64,000 bases of DNA from contig JYIP02000005.1 of assembly GCA_001051155.2 (NCBI GenBank), positions 806,001-870,000 on the forward strand. The letters are read 5' to 3'. Positions 22,784-35,086 of this stretch are shown here, in pieces (the first letter of the stretch is position 1; the number at the start of each line of letters is the position of its first letter). The notes below the pieces were generated by a model. The model was not told where the DNA came from, made no database searches, and saw nothing but the letters and a program-made list of their open reading frames with translations. The position numbers and the translations under genes are program-made. Origin of the DNA: Chrysoporthe austroafricana. Lineage: Eukaryota; Ascomycota; Sordariomycetes; Diaporthales; Cryphonectriaceae.

Positions 22784-22950
22784 CGAGATTGTCTTCCGGT
22801 TCGATGAGGTCCTCTTTATCCAGACGACATAACACTGTGATTCTGCGTCAGTCATAGCACTCGCTCAGTCCAGTATACCTTCCGACAGTCAGTCTTGATC
22901 GTTCCCGTCTTGGATCGTGAGCGGAGGCGAACATCGCACTCATCATCAAC

Positions 22951-23274
22951 ATGGGTGTTCAGTCAAACGACAATATCCCCGTAGCCGAGGACAGGACCTC
23001 TCTCTGGACGCCGTGGACATATGTGACGAGGGACCAAGAAACTTCATCTCCATGCCCAGCCCAGACGGCGGGCCAAACCAGAGGAACAGCTCAAGCTGCC
23101 GTTCCCTCTACCTTCTCCATGGACCGCTGGCTATCGGAGGGTCCAATCGAAGCACCGTGGAATGGTGTTCAATGGTGTCGAGTACCAGCACTTGAGCATC
23201 CGGCACCAGCGAAGCACGCGGTGGCTATCAGTGACACGGGCGCTACAGCAGGCAGCAAAACTGAAGAGCATTGA
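22951..23274 (+). CDS. Hypothetical protein, 107 aa (uncertain)
   Basis: ORF beginning ATGGGTGTTCAG in a good context (atcaacATGG), with a consensus TATA box about 177 bases upstream. The product is hydrophilic, rich in Thr, Ala and Pro, with several Trp (SLWTPWTY, MDRWLSEG, APWNGVQW). No signal peptide, membrane segment or domain is visible. Context is the only support; a chance ORF is a real alternative. Confidence 0.3.
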   Translation: MGVQSNDNIPVAEDRTSLWTPWTYVTRDQETSSPCPAQTAGQTRGTAQAAVPSTFSMDRWLSEGPIEAPWNGVQWCRVPALEHPAPAKHAVAISDTGATAGSKTEEH

Positions 23275-24834
23275 AACTGTATAACAGCTGCCACGCTGCT
23301 GGTCACCGCCTGCGTGCTTGTCGGGTGTGCAAGTGTGACGGCGGGGGGCTGCTATGCTTCTGGTACGCTCTTGCAATGCAACCACCCTCGACAATAGTGG
23401 AAAAACGGCTGACTTGCCAGAAGTGACCCCCCCCTCCCCTCCAAATAAACATTTGCACTTTGCTCGTTGTGAAGGAATGCCGCGAGAAGGATTGAAAAGA
23501 AGCGACTGAGTTATGTCAGTGATAGCCAAGGGGACTAGTAGGGAAGAGAAAGCAACTTGTCTCCCCCTTCCCCCCAGCGGTTGTTATTGGGATGAATTGA
23601 CTGATAGTATTTGATTTCTTTAAGTTGGATTTACCTGAAAGCTCGCTGGTAGTGTATTTTCATCTAGGTCTTCCGCTAGTCAGCAGACCTCATAGTCAAA
23701 TAATTATTACAAATTCCGACCTACTTTGCGCCAGTAACTGCCAAAAAGAGTCTCGGTGTCGTGCGCATTATCATGGCTGAGCATGGCACTTCCTCGATGT
23801 CCTCGATTGCCTGGCGAAGGACGCTCAATTCTGAATGTAGTATCACAAAGTGAGATGATCACAGTCTGATCAGGTGTCATCGGGCCGACCGAAGTGCAGG
23901 GGATAGATATGTCAAATGTTTGCTCGAAGGTGAACGCCAGCTGGAAGCCGTCGCTGGGGAACCAGTAGTATTAGACGCAACATGTGGGCCATTGTGAAGT
24001 ATATACTGCCCGACCACGTATCTTGTCGCGGGTATTATCGCTATATTGTCAGAAACGTTGCGCAAGGCTGGGTAGATCCGACTTGTGGGATCTTAGTCGG
24101 TGCTTGCCTTTCACCTGGGCCAACGTGCACCAAGTTTGACCGACGTTGTGCACGTTGCACGGGGCCTGCTAGTCAAAGGTCCCGCCCGGTCCAGTTCTCT
24201 CGATACGCACCTGTATCTGGATCAGCTTCGTCAAGCCTCACTTTTCATGAACGTGTCACAACTATCGTGACGCTACGAGCACCCGATGCTGTCTCGTACG
24301 TGCGTTTGTGAGGCAATTCTCGACCATCCAAGGGACGCTACATCCAGCGAAACGAATGGGGGGATACATGAGGCGGGCGGAGAGCCCCTTCGTACTCCTG
24401 TGACTCTCGACTTGATCGTGCATGATGCGCTGAGGCAGCAAGCGAGGTGTTCGTGATGGGGATGACTATCCACCTATTAAACTAAATCGAGTGAATATTG
24501 GGTGGGACACGGCATGAACTCGCTGTTACAAAGATCTGTGCCAACGTCAGGACCGTGTGTCATTGAGCCGTTTTCATAAGAGGGAGAGAAGAAAGAGGCC
24601 TACAATCCGAGGGACATTTGCATCAGCCGAGGCAGGAAATCGTCGGAAGCTATACTAGCAAAGAGTAAAGATACACCATGACAAGCTCAAGTAGGGATGT
24701 CAAGGTGAGTCGGGAAGCTCACCATTTTTTGGGCTTTCCTAGCTCTGTTCTAGCGAGAGTCAGGCAGACTTGCCCATATGACTACTACTGTTGTACAACC
24801 TGGCCCGGCCCAGGTGGCTTTGGCACGCGCAATA
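23275..24834. other. Intergenic, no gene seen
   Basis: 1.56 kb with only short overlapping ORFs. Ends at the stop codon of the converging SVP26 gene. Confidence 0.5.
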
Positions 24835-25636
24835 TCAGAATCCATCGTCTCTCTTCTTCCAGCCCGCCATGACTCCGACCTCGCTGATCGCGTTTCGGGC
24901 ACCATCAACCAACATCTTGGCCATGCCTTGGGCCCTCCTCTTGCTCCCGTCCCCGCTCGCTGCCGCAGCTGCCGCAGGGTTCTCTGTTGGCAGCACATTG
25001 TCGCTTGCACTCAAGCTAACGAAGAGGGCGAACGGCACCAGCCACACACATATTCCAAAATAGGAGGCGACCTCGGTGAACGAGGGCATGTCTTCAGGCG
25101 TCTCGTAGAAAGAGGACATGTTCGAGTATGCGCTCTTCTGGCGCGCGGAGAAGTGTCGGTACCAGACGACATGGTTGAAGAGGACAAGCACTAGGTGCGC
25201 CGCGGGTCAGCTAGGTGTGCTCCAAGCGTGCAGACAGGATTCGAGTCCGGAGTCACATACCACATGAAGTGAGGAAGAGAGGATCCGTCAGAGTGACGAA
25301 GGGGAATCTCCGCATATTGCCCAGGTAGACAACATGGGAGGCGATGCCCAGCATCGTCAGCCAGAAGGGGAACCTATCCACGAGGCATAGTAGAAGCTGA
25401 AGGACAATGATGAAGTAGATGAGCCGTGTCAGAAGGCGCTTCGAGAGGACAGTATGCTCCTCGACAAGCTCGGAGAGGTAGTAGAGTCCCGAAGCTGTGT
25501 AGACAAATTAGCAGCAGCGCCATCACCAGCAGAGGAATCCAAGTGAACGTGGGGGGCACAACTTGCCTATGGCCAGCGTCAGGAAGCAGAAGCCGAGGAT
25601 GGACCCAAGGATTCCGACTAATGGCAGGATCCACAT
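24835..25636 (-). CDS. SVP26: Svp26/TEX261 family ER-Golgi membrane protein (219 aa, two introns)
   Basis: Exons 25636-25567, 25494-25261 and 25190-24835 on the minus strand total 660 nt in phase. Intron 25566-25495 uses a GC donor (AG|GCAAGT...ACAG); intron 25260-25191 is GTATGT...CTAG. The protein starts with a membrane segment (LPLVGILGSILGFCFLTLAI) and continues ASGLYYLSELVEEHT, a hydrophobic FIIVLQLLLCLVDRFPFWLT and NHVVWYRHF. It carries the family hallmark SFTEVASYFGICVWLVPFAL followed by FVSLSASDNVLPT. About four membrane spans are expected and the length matches yeast Svp26 (228 aa). Svp26 is a COPII cargo receptor that helps export Golgi membrane glycosyltransferases from the ER. It is head to head with BUD23, sharing 374 bp. 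Confidence 0.92.
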
Positions 25637-26010
25637 GTTGGAAGACGAGGGTTGGAACTATCGATCGCACATAGTTTGGTGGTCTGTGAACGCCTCTTGC
25701 TGTCGTCCTCTCCTCGACAGTTTGGAACCGTGTTCTCTGCCAACGAATCGCGTCACCCCTGACGTTCCCCTCGCCTCCCTTCCAAACCCTCTGGAAGGGG
25801 CCCCTTAGCCCAAGCTTCTCCTACGGGCAGGGGCAGGGGTCAACGGCAGGCACTGATAAGACGATAAGAACTTTACTGGGATCCTGTCGTGGATTTTTCT
25901 TAACGACACACCAAGATGCCCATCAGACCGCAATATATCTCGAAAAGTGACAGCCACATTCTTCTTCTCGTCGGATCGACAATTGAACAAGTCAGCTGAA
26001 GACCAACAAC
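25637..26010. promoter_or_regulatory. Shared divergent promoter of SVP26 and BUD23
   Basis: Only 374 bases separate the two start codons on opposite strands, so both promoters must overlap here. No clear TATA box, which fits housekeeping genes. Co-regulation is possible but not shown by sequence. Confidence 0.6.
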
Positions 26011-26895
26011 ATGTCTCGTCCGGAGGATACCCTGTAAGCCCCTCGGCATATCTCCCGAAGCATGACGAAACTCTACTAACATTCCCCTAGTGCGGCCGAC
26101 GTCCATTACGACGACACTGAGGCGCGCAAGTACACGACCAGCAGCCGGATTCAAAATATTCAGGCCTCAATGACGCGGCGGGCTCTCGAGCTGCTGGACT
26201 TAGACTCTCCCTCCTTCATACTCGACATCGGCTGTGGCAGCGGTCTGTCAGGCGAGATCCTCTCCTCTGTACCGGAAGAAGAAGGCGGGCCGCACGTCTG
26301 GGTGGGGATGGACGTCTCAGCGTCCATGCTCGACGTGGCTCTGCAGCGCGATGTCGAGGGCGACCTGCTGCTCGCGGACATCGGACAGGGTGTGCCGTTC
26401 CGCGCCGGTGCATTCGACGCAGCGATTAGTATCAGCGCGATACAGTGGTTGTGCAATGCCGAGAGCAGCGAAACGAGTCCCGAGGGGAGGTTATCGAGGT
26501 TCTTCAACGGGCTATACTCGAGTCTCAAGAGAGGTGGCAGGGCGGTGTGTCAGTTCTACCCCAAGAACGACAAGCAGCGGAACATGATCACCCAGGCTGC
26601 TGTCAAGGCAGGCTTTGGCGCGGGCTTGTTAGAGGATGACCCCGAGACAAAGAACGTCAAGGTCTATTTGGTGCTGACTGTTGGTGGCACTGGGGGAGAC
26701 ATCACAGGTGTGGTGGACGGGATGGATGGCGTGGATGTCTTGGACTCGAGACGGAACGGCAAGGGAGGCAAGGGTGCCATCAAGAAGGGCAGCAAGGCTT
26801 GGATCATCAAGAAAAAGGAGCAGATGGAACGCAAGGGCAAGATCGTCAAAGCCACCTCCAAATACACTGGACGGAAACGGCGGCCGAACTTCTAA
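26011..26895 (+). CDS. BUD23: 18S rRNA (guanine-N7)-methyltransferase, Bud23 type (275 aa)
   Basis: Exon 1 is 26011-26033 (MSRPEDT and two bases of the next codon). Intron 26034-26090 is GTAAGC...CCCCTAG with a perfect ctactaac branch site; exon 2 is 26091-26895. The N terminus (HYDDTEARKYTTSSRIQNIQ) and the SAM-binding motif I (ILDIGCGSGLSGEIL, near residue 50) match Bud23/WBSCR22. So does the acidic motif-II-like VWVGMDVSASMLDVAL. The C terminus is the basic nucleolar extension typical of the family (KKGSKAWIIKKKEQMERKGK, ending GRKRRPNF). The enzyme methylates one guanine of 18S rRNA (G1575 in yeast) with Trm112 as partner, in late 40S subunit assembly. Length is that of the family. Divergent from SVP26. 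Confidence 0.95.
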
Positions 26896-28352
26896 ACGAC
26901 CATCTTCAGCTTCCGCTCCTTGGTACGACACTTATGATTTCACCCTTCGGCATGGCATAGCGTTTAGACGGTCGATGGTCTTCGGCCTTCGGCTTTCGTC
27001 ATTTTGTTTTCTGCGATCTCAAAGATACCCGATATTCCTTCTTCGTCTTGCTTGCTTCATTCTCTTGAGGTCAGTGTCGTAAACGCAACTGCCTTGGGCT
27101 GGCGCAGCACCCGTGTGCCTGGCTGGCAGGTTTGGGAAGATGTTTGGACTCTCAAGAAGTACACCCCCATCGAGTCTCACTGGACCCCAGTGGCATTTCG
27201 ACCGTATTATTGCCAGTGATTTGCTTCCGTCTTTGCCCCTGTGACCGCTATCGATATTGGGTGGGGATGCAACTATTTCCTAGGTCCTTGTCGTCGTCCA
27301 CACTTTGAGCCAAAGAACTAAAAACGGTCGTATGTCAAGGATAACTAGAGGTTTGGCATACCACACCCACATTCTAAGGGCCTCTGTGTAATAAGAGCAT
27401 CATGAAGACGGCTCATTAGCAAGAATCTTGTTATTAGGGAGGAAACCCTTTCCCATTAGCTACAGCATCACGAGCCAGGGGAATCACCGTATGGCAGCAC
27501 GCCTGAGCTTTTGTCATCTAAACACAGTCCATATTGGAGGCTTCTTTTCGGTTCACGGAGCAGTTCTCGCGGTCATTACGGACACCTACCGTCTTTTTCT
27601 AGTGGTTAGAGGGCCCTGAGCCCCACCTGGAGAACGAGAGCATGAATTTCGATCATATGAATTGTCCATAGAGGTGATGCCGAGTCTTATCTGGTAGAGG
27701 TAACATAAGTCACACCAATGTCTTGCCTGTCCTTCTCCGCGATTCCTAGCTGAAGGAAAGACTGTCCAGAGGCGTGACTCAATTCATGGAACATGTGATG
27801 ATAAGCTGTGACTGAGCACATGCAGCAGAGGATGGCTAGCAGTCATGCGTGTGAACTCTTGTGAAAATCCTGCTCCGCCCAGAGGCTATCCCCAAATTCG
27901 TAGCGGAAATAACTTCACGCTCCTCGATGGCCTCAAGGCCCTGGGTTCTGAACTTAATATTCACCATAATTATATCATTCCGTCTTATTTTTACAATAGG
28001 ATTAGCAATCTGGGACCCAATCCTTCAAAGAAATGTGTGTGGCGTGCATATATACTAGACCACAGCTACTTAGAAATGTGAATACAGTCCTGAGTCCCAA
28101 ATATATATAGCCTGAGGGGCGCCACGCCTCTGCTGCAACCAACGTTGGTCTCTTCCCCTCACTCTCTGTGTGAATCCAGCACAACGTCGAGAGATAAAAG
28201 TGCCTCTGGTAGCCTCAGTCTTTCTTCGTGTCTCTATCATCTCCTCCACCTACCTACTTCGACTCGTTTGTTACACCTACTTCCACCAGCTGCTATTGGG
28301 CCTCCTTTCAACGAGACCAATCTCGACGCTGCCACAACTCAAGCCTCACAGT
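26896..28352. other. Intergenic, no gene seen
   Basis: 1.46 kb; AT-rich in the middle. The last 200 bases are pyrimidine-rich (cttcccctcactctctg, ctcctccacctacc) and look like the leader of the gene at 28353. No other feature. Confidence 0.5.
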
Positions 28353-31300
28353 ATGAGCAGCACCACACGTTCTGGACGCGTGTTTCGCGGAGACCCTCTA
28401 CCGCAGGGTACGGGGTATGTCCACACTAGTCACTACATCTACCCACCTCCGTCAGTTTTCCATGAAGGATGAGTGCTAATAATTGATCCAGGGAGCTGGC
28501 TGCACTTCGCAGTAGCAGGCAGAGGTCGAGAAGACAAGCCAAGCTCCAACGTCGCCAATTTCTTGAGACCTTGCCTGGCAACAAGCTCAGCCTTCGAGAT
28601 GCGGCAGGTTATTACAGAAACTCGGGCCCAACATCTCCAGTTCGACACCAATCCTATACCACCATCTTAGATTCGAACCCACTTGTCAATGAAGGCATGA
28701 GTGCGCCAGTGCTGCCTGCCCAATCCAAGCCCAACATCGGCTATAGTGTCCCAATTCCAAGCATGGCCCACGATCGTACTCAAGAATTGATCAAAAATCA
28801 GCTCCCTGAGAACAGAAGCAGTAATGGCGAGCAATCTTCACATGCCATGTCCTTGTCATCAACGGTGCTGGGTGCGCGGTCTCTCGTCGCCACCCCCATC
28901 TCGCACACTCTGCCTGCTAGTACCAGTCGAGCTGGCTTTGACCTCGCCAACCTCAACGATGATGAAGTCCTTCAGATCCTCCTTGGTAATGATACAATTG
29001 CCAAGAAACTTCAGAATGCATTTGGCTCACGCCTCCAGGAATACCAACAGAGCCTGGAGCGAGCCTACAACCAGCGCCTGATCGAGCTAGAGGACTACAC
29101 ACGAAAGTGGCGTGAGGAGACCAAGGAACTTTGGAGTGCTGTATCAAATGGCAAGATTCCTGCCATCACTTCCTCGCAGCAAGAGGCCTTGACATGGCAG
29201 GGGCCACGTCATATGGGAGTGAGCTCAAACAGCATCAGACCCCCAGTCCCTGAGGTTCACGCTCAACTTACACTTGGCACCTCAGTGGTGCCTTTGGCCC
29301 GCAAGTCGCCACTCATCTGCCAACAATGGATCAGAGAACTGAAAGATTTCACCGAGAAGTCTCATCTGAATGATCTAGGAGGATTGCCCTTCCAACTCAT
29401 TTCTCCTGCCATCTCCAGAGGTGTGGGACAGATTTGGGAGTCCATCCTTGGCACAAAGCTGAACAATTCACGCCTGATCATCCGGTCACAAGATTCCAAG
29501 GGCATGTCTGTATGCCGCGATATTAGGTTTTTGAATGAATGCGTGCGACAGATTAGTGCAGAAGACTTACTCATTGAACTCACCTATTCAAACGTTGCGT
29601 TGTTTGGAAGGGCTTTCTGTTACATGAAAGATCGGAGAGAGCAGTTGCGAGTCATTGCAAGGGCCACCGGGGCTCCCGATGGAACAGATGACGAGAGCGT
29701 CCACCGGTTCTATAGTTTCTTCATGTCGCAAGCGGAGTCCATCAGTGAGACCCTTAGTCTCTACAAACCCCCTCTACTGACCGATGACTTCCAAGGCGAT
29801 CACTATCATGATCACACGAGCTTGTTGATTGCGAGACCGACACACGACAATATCCATGTGACCGGCCTCGAATTTCTGGATGTTGGCAAGCAGCAGCGCA
29901 GAACTGTCTTAGGATCAGGTGAGTTCACCAAGCTAGGATGTTTAATAGCAATGATCAACTGATAGACATATCTAGACAAATTCGCCCTACTCAAAGAAGA
30001 CGCAGACACTTTCAATCACATTACAGATTTTCTGCGATTCTGCGAAAAGGAGAAGATCTTCACACCATCCCAAAACAATGCGGGCCATAGTAGAGAGCTG
30101 TCTAGCTTCTCAACTACTGTCGCCAGGCTTAGCAACCTGCCAAATCACCCGGCCGTACAGACCATTCCAGACCCTCTCGAGCTCCTAATACACCCCAGTC
30201 CAAAGGTGAGAAGGGATTCATGGGTCATGGACATCGCAGGTGATGTGAAGAACCTTCTTTGGGCCCAAAACAGAGCCCAGGTATCGAGCAAGCTTTATAT
30301 GGGATCCATCCGCCAGCAACAACTCGTCAAAATTGCGGCATCAGTGGGACTCCCCAGTGATGGTGCCAATGACACATGGTTTTGGCTTCGGACACCCGTC
30401 GGACCAGGGATATTTGAGTACTTCGATATCAATAAGGGGAAGATGTGTGAACATGAGCCCAGAATTCGAAAGAAAGCCATCATTTTGGATCTGTCAACAG
30501 CGAATGTCGTGCTTTTCTGGAAAGCTCTGTGCCTACTCAAAGATCGTTTCAACTGGCTATCTTCACAGTTCGCAAAACAAGGAGCAAGTTCTCAAGGAAC
30601 CTTCTCTGGGACCCAATCAGCTACAGTGGCCCATCCTAGGGCATCGGACAAGGAAAATGAGCATGAGGACTTTGAGATTCATTTCCGACACCTGGTCCCA
30701 GAGCAGCCCATAACTCACTTACTTCGGACGGTGTCTCTGCCCATAACGAAGACACGGAAAACAAGAAATCAAACGGAGGAGCTTTTTGACCATACTGCTT
30801 CAGGCAGTATCTTGGAGAGAAGACTTGTCATTGCTCGACCTCACCATGTGGATGGACAGGTGGTCCACTCCGAAGTCGAACTTTTTGATGTTGCTTCTGC
30901 TTGCCGCACAGAACACAAACCAACCGGTAAGTGCTCCTTAGCCAGAATTTGGCCTGGTACGACTGTATTGCTAACGCTCCGCCAGATGTGTTGATTCCCG
31001 AGTGCCATCAAATGATCAAATACATCAACAATTTGATCAAGGAAGCCATGAAACACGAGCTTGCCCCCACTATCATCCAAGTGGGCAAAGCGGCCATGCC
31101 TGGCAGACAAAATTTGAATGGTCTTGACGAACAACAATATGACGAAAAGCAAGAAGATATCGGCGTCAGTTGGATGGCTCTAGATCTGCCAATTAACCGA
31201 GCCCCAACGCTCATTGAGAGGGCCCTTGCCCTAAGTAACAATCTAGATGAACTCAACAGAGGACATGGAAGCGAGGTACACCAGTCACACCAGCGATGGC

Positions 31301-31650
31301 TCTCCATGGGATGTGAGCCACTCTCACCCACACAGTCATCTCTACCGGCAGCGCCTTATTCTCGGCCCATTACTTCTCAGAGAATGCGAAGAGCCGTCAA
31401 AGACCTCTCTTCGCACACTTCTGGCAATGAATACGACGTGCACATGCTGAACAGTCTCCTAGAGAGTACGCGGCTCAAGTCCCAGACTGGGCCCAGAGAG
31501 CGTCCATCAAAGCGCGCCAGGTTCACGGGACCGGGCGAAACGCCAGCCTATAGAACCGAGGATTCTTCTGGAATGTACAACCCTACGTATGACCCGGTTG
31601 CCAAGGCCTCCCAGGCTGAGCTGCCTCAGCGTCCAACTGGAGCAGGCTGA
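28353..31650 (+). CDS. Unrecognised 1034-aa protein with a diverged internal duplication
   Basis: Four exons (28353-28414, 28492-29918, 29976-30926, 30986-31650) joined by introns of 77, 57 and 59 nt, all GT-AG and in phase; total 3105 nt. The N terminus is Arg-rich (SSRQRSRRQAKLQRRQF). Residues about 125-190 look helical and coiled. Two diverged copies of one module follow. Copy A has NVALFGRAFCYMKDRREQLR (near 387) and LLIARPTHD...LEFLDVGKQQRR (near 464). Copy B has NVVLFWKALCLLKDRFNWLS (near 672) and LVIARPHHV...VELFDVASACR (near 779). Copy B has about 30 extra residues between the blocks. The C-terminal 150 residues are Ser/Pro-rich with an NLS-like RPSKRARF. No catalytic motif, membrane span or signal peptide. 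Probably nuclear; function unknown. Intact with normal introns, so likely a real expressed gene. Confidence 0.8.
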
Positions 31651-31924
31651 GGTGAGTGACAAAAAGAGCTGGAACATGTCGTATACTCCAGCTACCTCTT
31701 GGCCAATTTGCTACCTTGAACTTTCATCAGGACTATCCTGTCTCGAGACAGAATATCAACTCCTAGAGCGAGAGCATCCTTAAAAAGTAAGTGTCACGAT
31801 AGCTACTGCCGATTATCGCTCAAGTCGGTGTACCTCTACCCGGATTAAGGCCGAGAAATTACAGTCCTCCTTGAGAGAGCGGCTGTGGCAGTTGCTAGGC
31901 GTTGTGGCTGTCTTGTTTCGATCC

Positions 31925-31956
<32 letters not shown>

Positions 31957-32007
31957 CGCAAAAGGGAAGGGGGGGGGGGGNCAAAAAAAAAAAAAAAAAA
32001 AAAAAAA
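31925..32007. repeat. Poly(A)/poly(G) block with an ambiguous base (possible assembly join)
   Basis: About 29 A, then a short ggccgcaaaaggga spacer, about a dozen G ending at 31980, a single N at 31981, one C, then about 25 A (31983-32007). The N inside homopolymers marks an unresolved base or collapsed gap. It may be a sequencing artefact, or two retroposon-type A tails. It lies 275 bases beyond the preceding stop codon. Confidence 0.85.
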
Positions 32008-35000
32008 CACAGGCTCAGCATGAGACAGTGGGAGTCGAGGGTAGGATGTTCTCGTGACTGGAAGGCTATGTTCTGTTTGCTATGAGGCAACATGGAACAG
32101 AGCCTTAGTGGACATCGCAGTTGCGATGGAAATGAGAGAACAAAAATCAGGTGTGGCTAAGTGAGCAGAAGACCTCATGCTCGGAAGGGGAGCGATAGCT
32201 TGAGCAAAACAAAGATACTCTATGACATGATATGGCACCCTTTTCGTACTCTTGCTCCCTCTAATGCGCGTATGTGATCTAATTAGGGTTGTGCATCCTA
32301 GATTCCCCCCTCTCCTTCCCCAATCATCTTGATTGCGAGGCGATTTTCCTCGAGCTGGAGGCCAGAAAGGTGTCCGGACCCCATGAGTTCAAGCAATTCG
32401 GCTGAGGGCGATGAACTTGAGGGATCAAATACTCTTCCTCCCCCATTGTCCACTATTCACTAGGTCGCCTATAGTATATCCATCATGAAGTATTCGGCGA
32501 AATCGCAACCAACACCAGGCTCGTCCTTCTGCGTCTTGGTACCGAGGCCTTTGGAACATCAGTAGTAAGCGAGACCATAGCCACCCTAAGGCCGTCGCCA
32601 GGCATTGAACGTACTCCTGTGTTTACATTTGCCTATCTGGGAGGCTGGTAGCTATGAGCGAGACTCTAGGTGGATCCGGGTGAGTGATGGTGGAGTAGAA
32701 ATCACATGCACTTGAGATACCCCGTTCCTATCCTCGCCATCCACGCTGACCATATATGGCGTACCGGGTTATAATTCTGAAAGGCACACGCACAAAGCAG
32801 CCTTCAGCCCAGGACTGGGATGGGAGAACATGTAGGACCTCGGGAAAGACAGTCTGCATCTTCCTACCCTCAATCTCGTCGTCGACCGACCTGCACGGGG
32901 CTCGCTCGTTCGCATACAGCACCAACGTGACGACGTCGAAGACCACTACAGATGATTTCCATCTCCTAGCGAGTCTTCCGCCGGCCACGGCTAGACCGAT
33001 CGACGCCTTGCCTCGACGACTATCGATCAGGCGGTTGGCACGAGGTTCCCTCCCGGCTGCCAGACATGCTGTATCTGGCGCTCTGAAGACCTGATAGGCC
33101 GCAAGCAATTCGAGCCGGCGTGAAGAACTTGTGCGACGGTCTTCACAGAGAGAGCTCAGAGGCATGGATCCCTCCTGCGTGACTGCGATGTCCTTCAGCC
33201 CCAGGTGTGGTCGTGATCTCATCGATATAGCAACTCATTGGCCACTGGCTTCAGATCCAAAGCGGCGTCATCCCAGGCCTTAGAGCGTTCCTCACCAAAT
33301 CTAGCCTACTGAGCACACTCACGTGCCCCACATCGCCGATTCACTACGCCGGGAGGAAGCCGGAGGCGGCATTAACTGCATCTGGCCTCGACAGCTCGCT
33401 GAGCTAGAGACTTAGTGCCATCACTTGCACCTGGACGCACGTCGATATGGCAGACCTAGACGTTTCTGGAGGAGCCGGCAAGGGAGGTTATCGTGAACCA
33501 TATACGACGAGGCGGGCAGGAACCACGGGCATTGCTGTCATTGGTCATCGTCGTAGTCAGCTACTGGCTGCCGGGGCCGCATGGCTTGATGGCGCCAACC
33601 CCAAGCTTTCGCCGTCGCAGACCTGGGCACATGGGTGTGATGAGTACGTAGATGAACGGATTTGTTCCCCATGGCCAGTTAGTCCATGGCATGGCCCACG
33701 ATACCATTCCGCCAACACGATTACGCGGCACAGCAAGGCGCGTTCCAATATGAAAGAGCGACCACTAACTGGATGAAGGGTGGCCAAAGGTCAGAGCACA
33801 GTTCTCGGGTCTGTGGTCAAGATAGATCTTCAGTGCCCAGAGACACCTAGCCAGGCAGGATCCGCGAAACGATATAAGGCATCGACAAGCTATGCAATTC
33901 TGGTACCTAGCGTGGCCCGAAGCCGAGACTTCATCAAATCCCGGGAACAAAGACCTTGCGATTCTGAGGTCTGACTGGAACGTCGTTGGTGACGACGGCA
34001 GCCTCGGGGATGGGGTCTGATGGGGATCAACCCACCTGAGCTGAGGTCCTTGGGGGCAGGGGTTGTTGTAGTCTGCATGCAGGGGCAAATCACAAATCAT
34101 GTTGGAACCGGATTCTGTTCGCCCATGCGAGGCTGGTGCTGACGAGATCGCAAAGCACCAGACCGCCACTGTGCCGCTGCGTAATTTTCGACACATGACC
34201 CTCATCAAAATTGCACGTCGAGCATATTCTCACCCCATACAGGCGTGTTCTGAGGCCGTCGCCAAAGTGGGCTTGATCGCTTTAGGGACAGCGCAGAAAG
34301 AAAAAAAAAAAAAATCCATTAAACCTCCGTCTATCGTATCGGCCCACAGCGTATGCAGGGCTGCCCCTGATAAGACCGGGCCCGTCGGTCCAAGTCGATC
34401 GTGTGACCTTAGCGCCGAATAAGTTGGCTGCATAGAATTGTGAAGAAAACATGGAGGCTCAGACATTTGTCGCTGTCGAGAGCCGGGACATATAAGACCT
34501 GCTTGAGAGACATTGGACGCGACGGTTCGCTTTATAAATTATCGATTCATTGATCGATGCGCGTAGGGCCGCCTATCGCGACGTTCCGAGATGATCATGC
34601 GAACCATGGGAGGTCGTTGCAGCGGGAGGTGGAGACCTTGATGTGCACCGTGCTTCAGGCACCAAATGACATGGGAGGAGAAACCGATCGTGGGAATAGA
34701 GGCAGGGAATAAAAGCTTTCGTTCTCCTCGACGCTTGCCGCGACGACCTCCAGGCCCATTGTGCTCAACTAATTATAACTACATTTTGTCAGTCACTCCG
34801 GAGTATGACTCGCATCACGCCACACGTATCATGATGACTTCCGGTCCTGGACGAAGTCCGAAGCTGTCAGCCAGCCTGGGCAGTCAGTTTGGACGAGGCC
34901 CTGGGCGGAGAATTTTGAATCTCAAACATCAAATTTCAACCTCGGTATTCGAGCTGATGCCCGTTGTAGGCCCAAGCGCCGTTCGACCAGGGTTCACGTC

Positions 35001-35040
35001 CATCCAGGCCTGTCGCGTCTGAATGGCGTCGCGGGGCTCA
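32008..35040. other. Gene-free stretch, first part
   Basis: 3 kb with opposing short ORFs (164 aa on minus at 32728-33222 overlapped by 112 aa on plus at 32756-33094; 109 aa on plus at 33447-33776). None shows a domain, codon bias or introns that I trust. A second A run of about 13 lies near 34303. No transposase or reverse transcriptase motifs. Confidence 0.5.
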
Positions 35041-35052
35041 ATACTCCGTACA

Positions 35053-35086
35053 TACTACTATGTACCTGGTGTAGTACATAGTAGTA
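35053..35086. repeat. Perfect 13-bp inverted repeat (hairpin), with a third half-copy 0.5 kb away
   Basis: TACTACTATGTAC (35053-35065), an 8-base loop CTGGTGTA, then GTACATAGTAGTA (35074-35086), a perfect 13-bp stem. The right-hand arm recurs exactly at 35608-35620. Could be a structured RNA element, a protein-binding palindrome or a remnant of a repeat. Confidence 0.75.

Noticed and set aside
32728..33222. 164-aa ORF on minus (VVVFDVVTLVLYANERAP) overlapped by 112 aa on plus
   Set aside because: Some segments look protein-like, but there is no start context, homology or bias to choose it over the opposing ORF. Left unannotated.
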